A stretch of 56,693 nucleotides of DNA, from positions 1 to 56,693 of the forward strand of contig JAAUQI010000032.1 in the NCBI GenBank assembly GCA_012032345.1, in the 5' to 3' direction. The translations under genes were made by a program, and so were the position numbers. This stretch comes from Leptolyngbyaceae cyanobacterium RM1_1_2. Its GTDB lineage: Bacteria; Cyanobacteriota; Cyanobacteriia; Phormidesmidales; Phormidesmidaceae. The notes under the pieces were generated by a model. The model was not told the origin of the DNA. It worked only from the letters and a program-made list of their open reading frames with translations, and made no database searches. Of this stretch, positions 9,867 through 18,432 are shown in pieces; position 1 is the stretch's first letter, and every line of letters begins with the position of its first letter.

Positions 9867-10868
9867 TTAACCCTTTAGCAGCATGCTAACAGCGTCGATC
9901 ACCCGCTGGGTGACACCCGTCAAAAAGTCAAGATCGAGGGTGTCTGCTGTGTCTGTTGGCTGATGGTAATGAGGATTGCGAAAGTTAGCGGTATCGGTGA
10001 CTAGAACCGCACCTAGACCGCGCTGCCAGAAAGCAGCGTGATCGCTGCGGAGCAGATCGGGCGGAAGATTAGGGCTGAGGGGCACCGGCAGCGTAATGGT
10101 GGGAGGCAGGTTGGGGCGATCGCTAGATTGAAAGGCTTCTAGCAGCTCCGGGTGGTCTAAATCGCCGATGATGCCGATAAAATTGCCGCGATCGCCAGGA
10201 AGCTCAAACGGCAAGTTCTCAGGATAGCGCTGACAGCCCGGAGTGTCGCAGGTATAACCCAGCATTTCTAAGATAATTGCACCCCTGATGCTGGCTGGAT
10301 CTGCACTATTAGCGACGTGAATCAGGCTACCGAGTAAACCTTGCTCCTCTTGGTCAAAAAATACTAGCCGTAGCGATCGCGGATTAGTCTGTGAGCCAAA
10401 CAGTCGGGCAATTTCGAGCAAAGCCGCAACGGCACTGGCGTTGTCGTCAGCACCGGGAGAGTCTTTGACTGTGTCAAAGTGGGCACCCACCAGTAAAGTA
10501 CCTGCCTCAGCATCGGTGCCAACTTTCTCAGCGACCAGATTAATGCCCTCGTTGAAAGTCTCTAGCTCCACCTGCCAGCCAAAAGACTCTAGCTGCTCAA
10601 TTAGATAGCCTCGCGCCTGAATGCGCTCAACCTCCTCAAAGCGGGGATAGGCGATCGCGGCCACATGATCGGCTAGATCCGCAGAGCTGGCGCTCAGAGC
10701 GACTTGAGCAAAGCGCTCAGAAGCCTGAGCCACTGTATTAATCGAGAGCGATCGCAGCGCTGGCAGTGACGCCTCTGGAAAAGGCGACATGTCAAAAATA
10801 GAAACCAGACACAAAGTGGCGATCGCTGCCAGACTCAAAATAATAATTTTCTTGATTCGACTAGACAT
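9867..10868 (-). CDS. M28 family zinc aminopeptidase, membrane-anchored or secreted
   Basis: This 333-residue protein begins with an uncleaved-looking signal anchor (residues 7-25) and then a di-zinc M28 peptidase domain. Predicted metal ligands and catalytic acids are His130 (GAHFDT), Asp141 (GADDN), the Glu pair 174/175 (DQEEQG), Glu201 (LEMLGY) and a C-terminal His in NPHYHQPTDT. The family removes N-terminal amino acids from peptides, here outside the cytoplasm. An 83-bp segment coding for about residues 39-66 is duplicated at 12878-12960 in decayed form. Confidence 0.88.
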   Translation of the reverse strand: MSSRIKKIIILSLAAIATLCLVSIFDMSPFPEASLPALRSLSINTVAQASERFAQVALSASSADLADHVAAIAYPRFEEVERIQARGYLIEQLESFGWQVELETFNEGINLVAEKVGTDAEAGTLLVGAHFDTVKDSPGADDNASAVAALLEIARLFGSQTNPRSLRLVFFDQEEQGLLGSLIHVANSADPASIRGAIILEMLGYTCDTPGCQRYPENLPFELPGDRGNFIGIIGDLDHPELLEAFQSSDRPNLPPTITLPVPLSPNLPPDLLRSDHAAFWQRGLGAVLVTDTANFRNPHYHQPTDTADTLDLDFLTGVTQRVIDAVSMLLKG

Positions 10869-11162
10869 TCTGTGAATTCCTTAAAGCGATCGCTAGCCTA
10901 AATAGGCTGCTGTATGGGTCTGTATCAGCCTTGTTACAGGAGACCATAAAAGCTTATAAAATTAGCATTTATGGGATAATTTCTGTTAAGAATAGTAGTC
11001 TAAAACGCGTTTTCAACTTTCGCCTACGGTACGATCAAGACCTGATTGACAGAAGATTATCGGGAAGATTATCGGGTTGTTGAGCTTCATAGCTTAATGC
11101 AGGTTTGAACATGCCTTGGCCTGTCTGCTTAGTCATCTTTGGTCATCTCTTTAGGTGCGTGC

Positions 11163-11333
11163 ATGAATATTGCCAGAATGATTTCCAGAACGGTTGACGG
11201 TACGTTTCAGTATTTATTAGAAGCGATCGCCCGGATTTTTAGCCCTAGTGACGATGCTTATCGCAATATTGGGGTGCAGCCTTTTACCGGAGAGGCACTT
11301 TCAGAATGGTTAGAGACTGGCTTCAGTCGGTAA
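11163..11333 (+). CDS. Small conserved cyanobacterial protein of unknown function
   Basis: A 56-residue protein contains IARIFSPSDDAYRNIGVQPFTGE, a pattern I associate with a family of very short cyanobacterial proteins of unknown function. The ATG at 11163 follows AGGTGCGTGC, a plausible ribosome site, and a clear intrinsic terminator follows the stop, so this is a monocistronic gene. The N-terminal half is predicted helical; no membrane segment or catalytic motif is evident. Upstream (11053-11076) the 12-mer AAGATTATCGGG is tandemly duplicated and may sit in the promoter region. Confidence 0.7.
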   Translation: MNIARMISRTVDGTFQYLLEAIARIFSPSDDAYRNIGVQPFTGEALSEWLETGFSR

Positions 11334-11393
11334 AGTTTCTGTGGATCTGTTCAGAAAATTCTCCAGTTACTAAAAATGCAGTTTTGCTATTAG

Positions 11394-11417
11394 ACTCCAG
11401 ATAGCCTGGAGTTTTTT
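11394..11417 (+). terminator. Intrinsic terminator
   Basis: ACTCCAG and CTGGAGT form a 7-bp stem around a 5-nt loop, followed by a six-T run. It lies about 60 bp after the stop of the small gene at 11163-11333 and just before the end of the convergent M15 peptidase gene. Confidence 0.8.
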
Positions 11418-11420
11418 GTC

Positions 11421-12716
11421 TCAAAATCCCCAGAAGCGGCGGGGGCCGGTATCTAGATGCAGCAGGTTAGGAATCGTGCTGTAAATGCCAATCCCTCCCG
11501 GCCACCACGTCATCACCGCATTGGCTAAGCGCCGACCGCTGTAGCCTTCAACCTGTAGATCGGCGGCCTTACCTGTCAGGTGATAGCTCTGCGAAGCGCC
11601 GCCAACGGCTCGATTCACCGCTGGCGGTCGATACCAAGAATTGACCTGAAACGGCTGCCCAATTTGCTCTCGTACCCGCTGGAGCTGCCGCGCCAGACCT
11701 ATGATATTCTTCACAATCTCCTCAGTTGCCGGAATTCGCGTCCCGTTTTTGGTAGCTTCTCCCCAAGTAAAGTTACCGCCTGGAATAATTGGCTGGTCGC
11801 TGTAGAAGGTGCTGATATTCCCCGGTAGCTTGAAGCCCCTCCCCGTGTAGATAGGAGTAGAAGCAGGCGCAGACTTGGGTAGGGGATAAACCACTTTGCC
11901 ATTGCGCTCAACTTGGGCATGGCCTTCATATACATACCAGGTGCTCAACTGCATGACGTAGTCTTTTTCATAGCGCAGGGCAAACTTAATGTGATTATTG
12001 AAGTCGCCCCTAGCGTCGGCATAGGCATAAGAGTGCAGCCTTAAAACCGTGCCGGCTGGAATAGCATAGGTCTCACCAGCAGACAGAGCCGTAGACTGTA
12101 GGGGACGACGCTTCAGCAGCGTATTTTGAGTACTTCGCAAAACGGGCGCGTTAGGATCTTCGGGCGGATAGACAATACGACGATCGAACTCAACGTAGGC
12201 GTGCTTGTCATAGACAAACCAGGTATTGAGTCCTTGAATGTAGTTTTGTGAGTAGCGCAGCGAAAACCTAATGTGGCTGCTAAAGTCGCCCTGGGTATCA
12301 GCGTAGGCATAACTCAGCAGCGCGTAGCTTTGTCCCTGGGGCACCGATACTTTTTCGTCATCTGGCAGCATTGCAGACTGCAGCGGGCGGCGCTTGAAAA
12401 TCGTGCTGCGCGTCACCTTCAGGAGGGGAATAGCGGTTTGATCTTCGCTGGGATAAACAACCTGCCCGTCAAACTCAACCTGGGCATCAAGGCTATACAC
12501 ATACCAGGTGTTGAAGCCCCGAATTTCCTTGTCCTTAAGAGCAACCCGAATATGCCCGTTAAAATCTCCGGTGGCATCGGCATAGGCGTAGGACTGAATT
12601 TCAAACGTTGTGCCCGCTGCCACCGGATACTTTTCTGCGTCACTGAGCCGAAACGACTGCTCGGGCCGCAGCTTAAAAACGGTGTCTTCTGTCACCCTGA
12701 GAAATCGATCAGCCAT
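11421..12716 (-). CDS. M15-type D,D-peptidase with three N-terminal repeats (endolysin-like)
   Basis: The 431-residue protein has three copies of a roughly 90-residue module, at about residues 5-88, 102-180 and 194-272. Each runs through a T-x-FK(x)RP-QS motif, SYAYAD, GDF--HI and a TWYVY or TWFVY strand. After a linker comes a peptidase M15A domain with zinc ligands His379 and Asp386 (SYHLTGKAADLQ) and His420 (LLHLDTG). The latter family cleaves D-Ala-D-Ala or related peptidoglycan cross-links, and the repeats may bind cell wall or glycan. There is no signal peptide, which is usual for phage endolysins and phage-tail or gas-vesicle-like lysis cargo and unusual for a housekeeping carboxypeptidase. 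No other phage genes are near. I am sure of the M15 domain, less so of the role of the repeats. Confidence 0.85.
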   Translation of the reverse strand: MADRFLRVTEDTVFKLRPEQSFRLSDAEKYPVAAGTTFEIQSYAYADATGDFNGHIRVALKDKEIRGFNTWYVYSLDAQVEFDGQVVYPSEDQTAIPLLKVTRSTIFKRRPLQSAMLPDDEKVSVPQGQSYALLSYAYADTQGDFSSHIRFSLRYSQNYIQGLNTWFVYDKHAYVEFDRRIVYPPEDPNAPVLRSTQNTLLKRRPLQSTALSAGETYAIPAGTVLRLHSYAYADARGDFNNHIKFALRYEKDYVMQLSTWYVYEGHAQVERNGKVVYPLPKSAPASTPIYTGRGFKLPGNISTFYSDQPIIPGGNFTWGEATKNGTRIPATEEIVKNIIGLARQLQRVREQIGQPFQVNSWYRPPAVNRAVGGASQSYHLTGKAADLQVEGYSGRRLANAVMTWWPGGIGIYSTIPNLLHLDTGPRRFWGF

Positions 12717-12783
12717 AGCAACGGTGCCTACATACCCATCTCTGGATAGATTAGCAAAGGTTGCTGATTTACGGTTTGCTTAA

Positions 12784-12960
12784 TTAGGGCGACTGCACCT
12801 CAAATTAAACCGCTGTGAAAAGGCTTTTTTGCGGGCGCTGGTGCTATCGCCCTGCTGAAATTCTGTGGCTAAGTCGTCTAGATCTGCAGAGCTGGCGCTC
12901 AGAGCGACTTGAGCAAAGCGCTCAGAAGCCTAAGCCATTGTATTAATCGAGAGCGATTGC
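12784..12960 (-). pseudogene. Decayed M28 peptidase fragment fused to an unknown tail
   Basis: Positions 12878-12960 match 10673-10755 (inside the M28 peptidase gene) at 79 of 83 bases. All four differences are C:G to T:A changes in this copy. One turns a Gln codon of the peptidase frame into TAG, so the fragment is dead. Reading on in the same frame, the peptidase piece passes without a stop into a short tail (KKAFSQRFNLRC region) ending at 12784. That tail is not from the M28 gene, and I do not recognise it. This is an old partial duplication joined to another gene remnant. The rest of 12717-13080 holds nothing else clear. Confidence 0.75.
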
Positions 12961-13080
12961 TTGGCTTGACCCTAAACACCTCTGCACTGACTAAGATTTT
13001 GATTGGCGATGCTGCTCTAGGCGTGCCGCTGGCATATCTTATACACTGGACGAAATTCTTACTTTCTTCAGATGTGTGCC

Positions 13081-13560
13081 ATGACCCAGACTCCACTGCC
13101 CACGCTTGAGGAGCGCCTGACAGATGCTGTCTTGAAGCTGCTGGTGGCGGGGAGCGGGGGTTATGCTCTCTATAATCTCTATTTAGAAGATATTCCTAAA
13201 GCCGCGATCGCTGCCGCTATTTCTTTTGGCTCTGGGCTGATGACCAGCTTTGGCAAAGGCTTGATGACGGCTCTAGGCGATTATCTAGACATAGAGAGTA
13301 TTCGACAGTTCCTCTGTAAAGATCTGCACACGATTGATCGGCTATGGGTCAAATACAGCAAGGGTCGCTTCGGCTTCAGCGTACAAAAAGAAATTTGGCT
13401 GGAAGCAGGTGGTGAGATGAATGTAGAATCTTACAAAAAGCTAGGCGATTGCATTGGGTGGAGAGTGAACGAAGAATGGATTGCGTATAGCAAAGTCAAA
13501 TGGGATGCTTCTGCACCGATCAGTCCTGCGCTGCCAGATATCAATGGCACAGCTGATTGA
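13081..13560 (+). CDS. Shortened GUN4-domain protein
   Basis: GUN4 proteins bind Mg-protoporphyrin and related tetrapyrroles and stimulate Mg chelatase; multidomain cyanobacterial paralogues have less clear roles. This 159-residue protein has an N-terminal helical, hydrophobic region (about residues 1-62) and then the C-terminal part of a GUN4 domain: CKDLHTIDRLWVKYS, GRFGFSVQKEIW and GWRVNEEWIAYS are all recognisable. The first part of the GUN4 fold (the DYxxLxxLLxxxxWxxAD region) is missing between residues 62 and 66, as if deleted in frame. The last nine codons look like the start of the peroxiredoxin relic that follows, so the natural GUN4 end may be near 13530. Possibly non-functional. 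Confidence 0.7.
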   Translation: MTQTPLPTLEERLTDAVLKLLVAGSGGYALYNLYLEDIPKAAIAAAISFGSGLMTSFGKGLMTALGDYLDIESIRQFLCKDLHTIDRLWVKYSKGRFGFSVQKEIWLEAGGEMNVESYKKLGDCIGWRVNEEWIAYSKVKWDASAPISPALPDINGTAD

Positions 13561-13758
13561 CAACTGCCGATTCCCGCCACCTTTGTGGTTGCGCCTGAGC
13601 GCCAGATTATCCTCGCTCACGTTGATGCTGATTACCGCAACCGTTTAGAGCCAGAGGCAGCACTAGCGGCGATCGCGTTCTTTGCTTCAGAAGATGCTTC
13701 GTATATTACTGGGCAAACATTGTTTGTCGATGGAGGCAGCGGTCTTGGAGCAGCCTGA
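13531..13758 (+). pseudogene. Chimeric relic: peroxiredoxin-family C-terminus joined to SDR C-terminus
   Basis: One frame reads LPDINGTAD, a TGA, then QLPIPATFVVAPER and VDADYRNRLEPE, the C-terminal pattern of AhpC/TSA-like peroxiredoxins. The TGA stands where such proteins commonly have Trp (TGG), so it is probably a point mutation. Without a frame change the sequence passes through GCGATCGC (13669-13676) into ASEDASYITGQTLFVDGG, the unmistakable C-terminus of an SDR enzyme, ending at 13756-13758. Neither piece has its N-terminal or catalytic part. The junction lies at or next to a HIP1 octamer. The spacer up to 13923 shows nothing else. Confidence 0.75.
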
Positions 13759-13923
13759 ACAGCCGCTTGCACCTGACCACCAAGCTATCTGCCGTGGGTG
13801 AAGTAGAACGCTGTGCGGCCCCAGCCCTGTGTGGTGACGGTATAGCCGAATTATCTATTAGGGTTTAGGGTTAAATTGTGGAATGTTCAGGTAGAGCTAT
13901 CATTTAAGTCTGGCTGTTTGCTC

Positions 13924-14163
13924 ATGTCTCAACCGCTTCCGTCCTCACTTTGGCAGCTCAAACCCTGGTGGTGTCAGCCCTGGTCGATTATTTTAACCGG
14001 GCTAGCCGCTCCGACTGGGGTTTGGAGCCTGACCCACCGCCTCTGGATGGCGGGGCCAGTGGCGCTAGGAGTCTTGGTCTGGTGGCTAATGTTTCTGTAT
14101 TGGGTACCCAGGCAGTACAGAGAATACGCACAGGGGAAAGCCCGCCGTGACACCGCCGCCTAA
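13924..14163 (+). CDS. Small two-helix membrane protein
   Basis: The 79-residue protein opens with a Trp-rich segment (WQLKPWWCQPWSIILTG) and has two hydrophobic stretches at about residues 20-35 and 45-62, ending in a basic tail. I associate this pattern with a small conserved cyanobacterial membrane family of unknown function. The ATG at 13924 is the best start, since the N-terminal extension in the open frame is not conserved-looking. Its 3' end overlaps the following glycosyltransferase-like gene by 17 bp, a sign of translational coupling. Confidence 0.65.
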   Translation: MSQPLPSSLWQLKPWWCQPWSIILTGLAAPTGVWSLTHRLWMAGPVALGVLVWWLMFLYWVPRQYREYAQGKARRDTAA

Positions 14164-14971
14164 GCTGATCGACTGCCTTGGGCAAACGCTGATTTTAGCC
14201 TACCGGGAGTCTACCGAGCGGCTAGAGACTACGCTAACCCAGGCAGGCTGCGACTGCAAAGTCTTGCGGCAGGTGCATCAGCCCGGATATGACACCTACT
14301 CTCGCAGCTACCTCTGTTTGCTTAACCACCAGCAGGCATGGCAGTTCGCTGTGCGCTCAGAACGGCCCACGCTGATTGTCGAAGCAGACTTTGTGCCTGT
14401 CTTTAATCTGGGTGAACTGCCGCCGCCCTTTGACCCGAATGCCGCAGATTTGGGTATTGCCTGGTTATATACCTGCGCCTCTCAGGTCTACAGCCTCACT
14501 GAGACGGGCTATGCTCTGGGCTATTCAACTGCGATGGTGGCCTATATAATTAGTGCTGCAGGCGCTCAGCTCTTGCTGCAGCTAGCCGCAGAAGTAGCTG
14601 AAAATCCCGGCCCGACCGCCTACACCCCCTGGGACTCTGGCATTGAATACTATCTGCGCGATCGCGGCCTCAGCAACTACGTGCCGTTTCGCAACTACGG
14701 TGAGCACGGGGGCATTCCCAATCCAGAGCATCGGCAAAATCGGCTCAGCCAGACCCACCGGGCCGATATCCTCTATGGTCGCTTAGCCTTTACGCCCATC
14801 TACGCTCACGCCACCTCTACGGGCCTGCGGGTACGGGTCAGGGCGCGGCTCAAGGGCATCGCTCGGCTTTTGCTGGGAAAATATCTGCGCCTGCCTGTGC
14901 TGTTTAGCAGCGATCGCCCGCTACCGCTGCTGCGGTTTGCTTTGGCCCGTCATTTCACTAGGCAAATTTAG
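14147..14971 (+). CDS. Glycosyltransferase-like protein (family 25-like)
   Basis: A 274-residue protein starts at a GTG (14147) with AGGGGA about nine bases upstream. The middle has TLIVEADFVPV, which resembles the strand plus acidic metal-binding motif of LPS-type (GT25-like) glycosyltransferases. The further pattern of an AYIISAAGA helix and a WDSGIEYYLRD segment fits the same superfamily. The C-terminus is basic and hydrophobic and may associate with the membrane. The probable role is transfer of a sugar to a surface polysaccharide. It overlaps the small membrane-protein gene upstream. The family assignment is tentative. Confidence 0.55.
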   Translation: MTPPPKLIDCLGQTLILAYRESTERLETTLTQAGCDCKVLRQVHQPGYDTYSRSYLCLLNHQQAWQFAVRSERPTLIVEADFVPVFNLGELPPPFDPNAADLGIAWLYTCASQVYSLTETGYALGYSTAMVAYIISAAGAQLLLQLAAEVAENPGPTAYTPWDSGIEYYLRDRGLSNYVPFRNYGEHGGIPNPEHRQNRLSQTHRADILYGRLAFTPIYAHATSTGLRVRVRARLKGIARLLLGKYLRLPVLFSSDRPLPLLRFALARHFTRQI

Positions 14972-14978
14972 AGCAGGT

Positions 14979-16503
14979 TTAGGGTAGCCAGAATGAAGGC
15001 AGAACCTTGCTGCCCAACTGCCTCAGCGCCCGGTTCACCTGCCGCGCTGCCGCAATGTGTGGCTGATCGGCTTCAACAGGTACGATTTTGGCAAAGGTGC
15101 CCTGTTGCAGTTGGGCGATCGCCAGGTTTGCAGCCTCTAGCCCGGTGACGTAGGCTTTTTCCTGCGACCAAGAGCCATGACGATTGACCACCCAGTCACC
15201 ACTGAGAAAAACATTGCTGAGGCTGGTTTGAGTTGGGGGCAGATAGCGGTAGCTGCCGGGGGCAAAATGGCTGACGGCCTGAGGCAGACGAATGACGCTG
15301 TAGTCAATGATTTGAGCCTGAGCAAAGTCAGGGATGCATTGGGCTAAATCCTGCTGCACTAGGGGCAAAATTTCGGCATCTGAGAGGGGCAAAAACTGGT
15401 TAGCGTGGTAAAAATCAGCCTCGACTACGGTATCAGGCTCATTTTTGTACTCATCGTGCAGGGCATTAAGATCAAAAAACGTCCAGCCCGTGGTGGGCTG
15501 AAAGCCAAAGCAGGCGTTAGAAGGCTTGGGAATTTTGATTTTGCGATCGAACCAGAGCCGGGTAGCCAGCACGTCAATGGCTCCTAAGTTGCTGACGTTG
15601 CCAAATTCCGGGCGCGATCGCAGGGCCGAGCTGCCCGCGACAATCTTTTTCATTCCGGTGATGCCCACCGAAAAGATTACCGCATCGGCTGCAAACACCT
15701 CATCGCCACAGACCACAGCGCTAAGGCGATCGCCTGTCGCCGACAGTCTGACATCGCTAACCCGACGATTAGCTAGCACTGCGCCGCCCATGCGCTCAAT
15801 TGCCTGCACCCAGGGGCGAAAAATCCATTCCCCCACCGTGCCCCGGCACCAGACCACATCAAAGTCAGGCTGGTGCGCCAGAATGAAATAGTAGAGCATC
15901 CCCAGCGCCGCCGCCGCCGAACACTGCTCCCCTGGCGCAAACAGCCCCACCAGCAGCATTGGCTCAAACGACTCGCGGTATAGCCGCTCTGACACACCAA
16001 ACTGCTTAAACAGCTCCCGCGCCGTCACGCTGTCGTAGCGTCGCCAGGCTTCGTCAGAATTGTCAAAGTCAACCACCGCATACAGCAGCGGCAGGGCCGA
16101 CAGGCGATCGCTTAGGGGCAGTCGCTTAAACTGGGTATAGACAAAAGTGCCTAGCGGACTGGGCAGCAGCGGCAGGTCTTGAAAGATGGGCGACTCGACT
16201 TCCAGCCCAGCGGGTGAATACTGATCCGACCGGGTAAACGGCGTAAACGGCTGAATATCCAGCTCGTCCATCAGCGCAAAAATATTGCGGTAGGGATACC
16301 AAAAGCCATGAATACCCGCCTCAACCGATCGCCCCTGCTCGGTTTGCCAGCCCGCTACCAGCCCACCGGGACGCGGCCCGCCTCTAAGAGCGTCACGTCG
16401 TAGCCTTCTTTGGCTAGGTGGTAAGCAGCTCCCAGTCCCGCCCAGCCCGCCCCGACAACGACTACTTTTTTATGGCGATCGCCCCCTGAGTCTCAACCGT
16501 CAT
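14979..16503 (-). pseudogene. FAD-dependent carotenoid-desaturase-like oxidoreductase, two frameshifts near its N-terminus
   Basis: The reconstructed 508-residue protein is a flavin amine-oxidase or phytoene-desaturase-type enzyme. The N-terminal FAD motif [18 protein letters not shown] is encoded at about 16415-16468 but is cut off on both sides by one-base losses: one in the A6/T6 run at 16466-16471, another near 16376. The intact remainder (430 residues from 16271) carries GIHGFWYPYRN just upstream and the C-terminal FAD-contact motif FLSGDWVVNRHGSWSQEKAYVTG. The start at 16503 has a good AGGAGA site six bases upstream. Such proteins act in carotenoid or quinone metabolism; the substrate is uncertain. 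Both losses are in short runs, consistent with sequencing error. Confidence 0.8.
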
Positions 16504-16558
16504 GATGCTCTCCTGAGTACCTGGTTTTAGCATGACACAACTGCCCAAACTAGCGTCT

Positions 16559-16665
16559 GTAGCAGACCGCAGTTTGGTTAGAACAACTCAGATCGCTGAA
16601 TCTTTACTAATCGGCATCCTATTCATCCTTCTGCCTTCATCCTTCTGCCTTCATCCTTTCGCTAT
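16559..16665. repeat. Dispersed repeat A, copy 2
   Basis: This is the second copy of the element at 7336-7437, in the same orientation, again just upstream of a minus-strand gene. It has a longer run of the CATCCTTCTGCCTT unit (two full units plus a partial one). The remaining spacer to 17007 contains a short imperfect hairpin at about 16693-16715 and the sequence TTTACAACCCTCC, which also occurs in similar form near 26645. I see no gene there. Confidence 0.7.
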
Positions 16666-17007
16666 CTAACTATCCTACTTAGATTTTGGCAGGACTTTTT
16701 CGCAGGAAAAGTCTTTTACAACCCTCCCTGACAAAGGATTCAGGACTGCTGGGATCGACTGGGCATCTTGCCGATGGAGGCCCTTGGGATAGAACCCGAT
16801 TTACAAAGTCAATGTCTACGCCTGCTGCCCATGTCTGGTGAAGATACTTATATCTATGCTACGTAGCAGTTTGAGATCAGGGATCTTTGAGGTGGGATCT
16901 TTTAAGTTAAGAGAAGTAAATTCAGCCAACCTGGGAGGAACTGGGCGCGTCTAGACTGTAGGCAGAACTGGAGAACAGCTTTTTCGTAGCCTTGAAGGAC
17001 AGCCCAA

Positions 17008-18375
17008 ATGCTAGGTCAGGTTATTGACGATCGCTATGAAATTCAGCAGTCTTTGGGCTACAGTGGTCGGCAAACGTTCATAGCCCTGGATTTGGAGACC
17101 CAGCAGCCTGTAGTGGTAAAGCTGCTCAAGTTTGGCGGCGACCTGAGCTGGGAGCAGCTGCGTCTGTTTGAACGAGAAGCCAGTATTTTACAGCAGCTTG
17201 ATCACCCGGCGATTCCCCGCTACCTGGATTCTTTTGAGCTAGATTTGCCTGACTGTAGAGGCTTTGTTTTAGTGCAAACCTACCTTGAGGCAAAATCTTT
17301 AGAAGATCATCTACGGGCCGGACGCAGCTTTAGTGAGCCTGAAGTCAAGCAGATTGCCGAGCAGCTACTCGATATTCTGGCCTACCTGCATACTCAAAAT
17401 CCTGCCATTGTTCACCGCGATATCAAGCCCAGCAACGTTCTGCTGCGCGATCGCTCAGGGCACCACGTCGGCCAGGTCTATCTAGTTGACTTTGGCGCTG
17501 TGCAAAATCTGGTTGCGGCTAAGGGCAGCACGATTACGGTTGTGGGTACTTACGGTTACATGCCGCCGGAACAGTTTGGCGGACGGGCCGTGCCTGCCTC
17601 CGACCTCTACAGTTTGGGAGCGACGCTCATCTACCTGCTCACGGGGACACATCCGGCTGATCTGCCACAGGAAAATTTACGCATCCAGTTTGAGGCTCAA
17701 ACTCGGCTGAGTAATGAGCTGAGTCGGTGGCTGAGAAAGCTGACAGAACCTGGCCTCGACAGACGCTTTAGCTCAGCAGCCCAGACGCTACAGAGCCTGC
17801 GCCAGCCCTCATCGGCAGACATCGAAACTTCCCGCTCTCGCCCCCAAGGCACCCACATTCGGCTGATCAAAGGTCACAATACCCTGAAGGTGTGCATTCC
17901 TCGCCCTGCGATTGGCCCTAGCGTTCCTTTACCGTCGGTTCGAGGCTGGGGCTGCATTTTGGCGGTTGTTTTATCCTACGGCTGGCTGTTGTGGGTAGCG
18001 ATCGCTTTGATAAACAGGCTGGGCGTTTGGCTTCTAAGCTTCTTGACAGAAAAGCAGATTAGCTTCGACTCTCAGCAAATTACCGTAACCTATAAGCTGC
18101 TGGAAGTCATTCCGGCGCTGCAGCGATCGCTGTCACTTCAGCAAATTTCTCAGCTAGAAAGAAGCGAAGCAAGCTATCTCAAGTCTGATTGGGGCTACCT
18201 GAAGAATCAAGCAGAGATCACTATTTGGGTCGGCAACTATCCGCTCAAGCTCAACAAGCTGGGCGGATTAACCACGCCAGAGCTAGACTGGCTGGAATAC
18301 GAACTTAATAGCTGGCTCGATTTGCCGGTTCAGCGCCAAAAAATCCGGCTGACGCACCAGCATCCTCCCCATTAG
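17008..18375 (+). CDS. Serine/threonine protein kinase with C-terminal membrane segment
   Basis: The 455-residue protein carries a Hanks-type kinase domain (about residues 10-270). The glycine loop is degenerate (SLGYSGRQTF). The ATP-binding lysine is in VVVKLL, the catalytic loop is HRDIKPSN at about 134-141, the metal motif is DFG at about 161, and an APE-like PPE follows. After a linker there is a hydrophobic region at about 315-350, probably one or two membrane helices, and a C-terminal domain of about 100 residues of unknown type. It is likely to sense a signal at the membrane and phosphorylate unknown targets. All catalytic residues seem present. It converges with the GAPDH gene. Confidence 0.9.
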   Translation: MLGQVIDDRYEIQQSLGYSGRQTFIALDLETQQPVVVKLLKFGGDLSWEQLRLFEREASILQQLDHPAIPRYLDSFELDLPDCRGFVLVQTYLEAKSLEDHLRAGRSFSEPEVKQIAEQLLDILAYLHTQNPAIVHRDIKPSNVLLRDRSGHHVGQVYLVDFGAVQNLVAAKGSTITVVGTYGYMPPEQFGGRAVPASDLYSLGATLIYLLTGTHPADLPQENLRIQFEAQTRLSNELSRWLRKLTEPGLDRRFSSAAQTLQSLRQPSSADIETSRSRPQGTHIRLIKGHNTLKVCIPRPAIGPSVPLPSVRGWGCILAVVLSYGWLLWVAIALINRLGVWLLSFLTEKQISFDSQQITVTYKLLEVIPALQRSLSLQQISQLERSEASYLKSDWGYLKNQAEITIWVGNYPLKLNKLGGLTTPELDWLEYELNSWLDLPVQRQKIRLTHQHPPH

Positions 18376-18432
18376 TTCCCTATTGGGTCGCTGACTATGG
18401 GCTTATATCAATTAAAAAATGCTTGGTTAACT

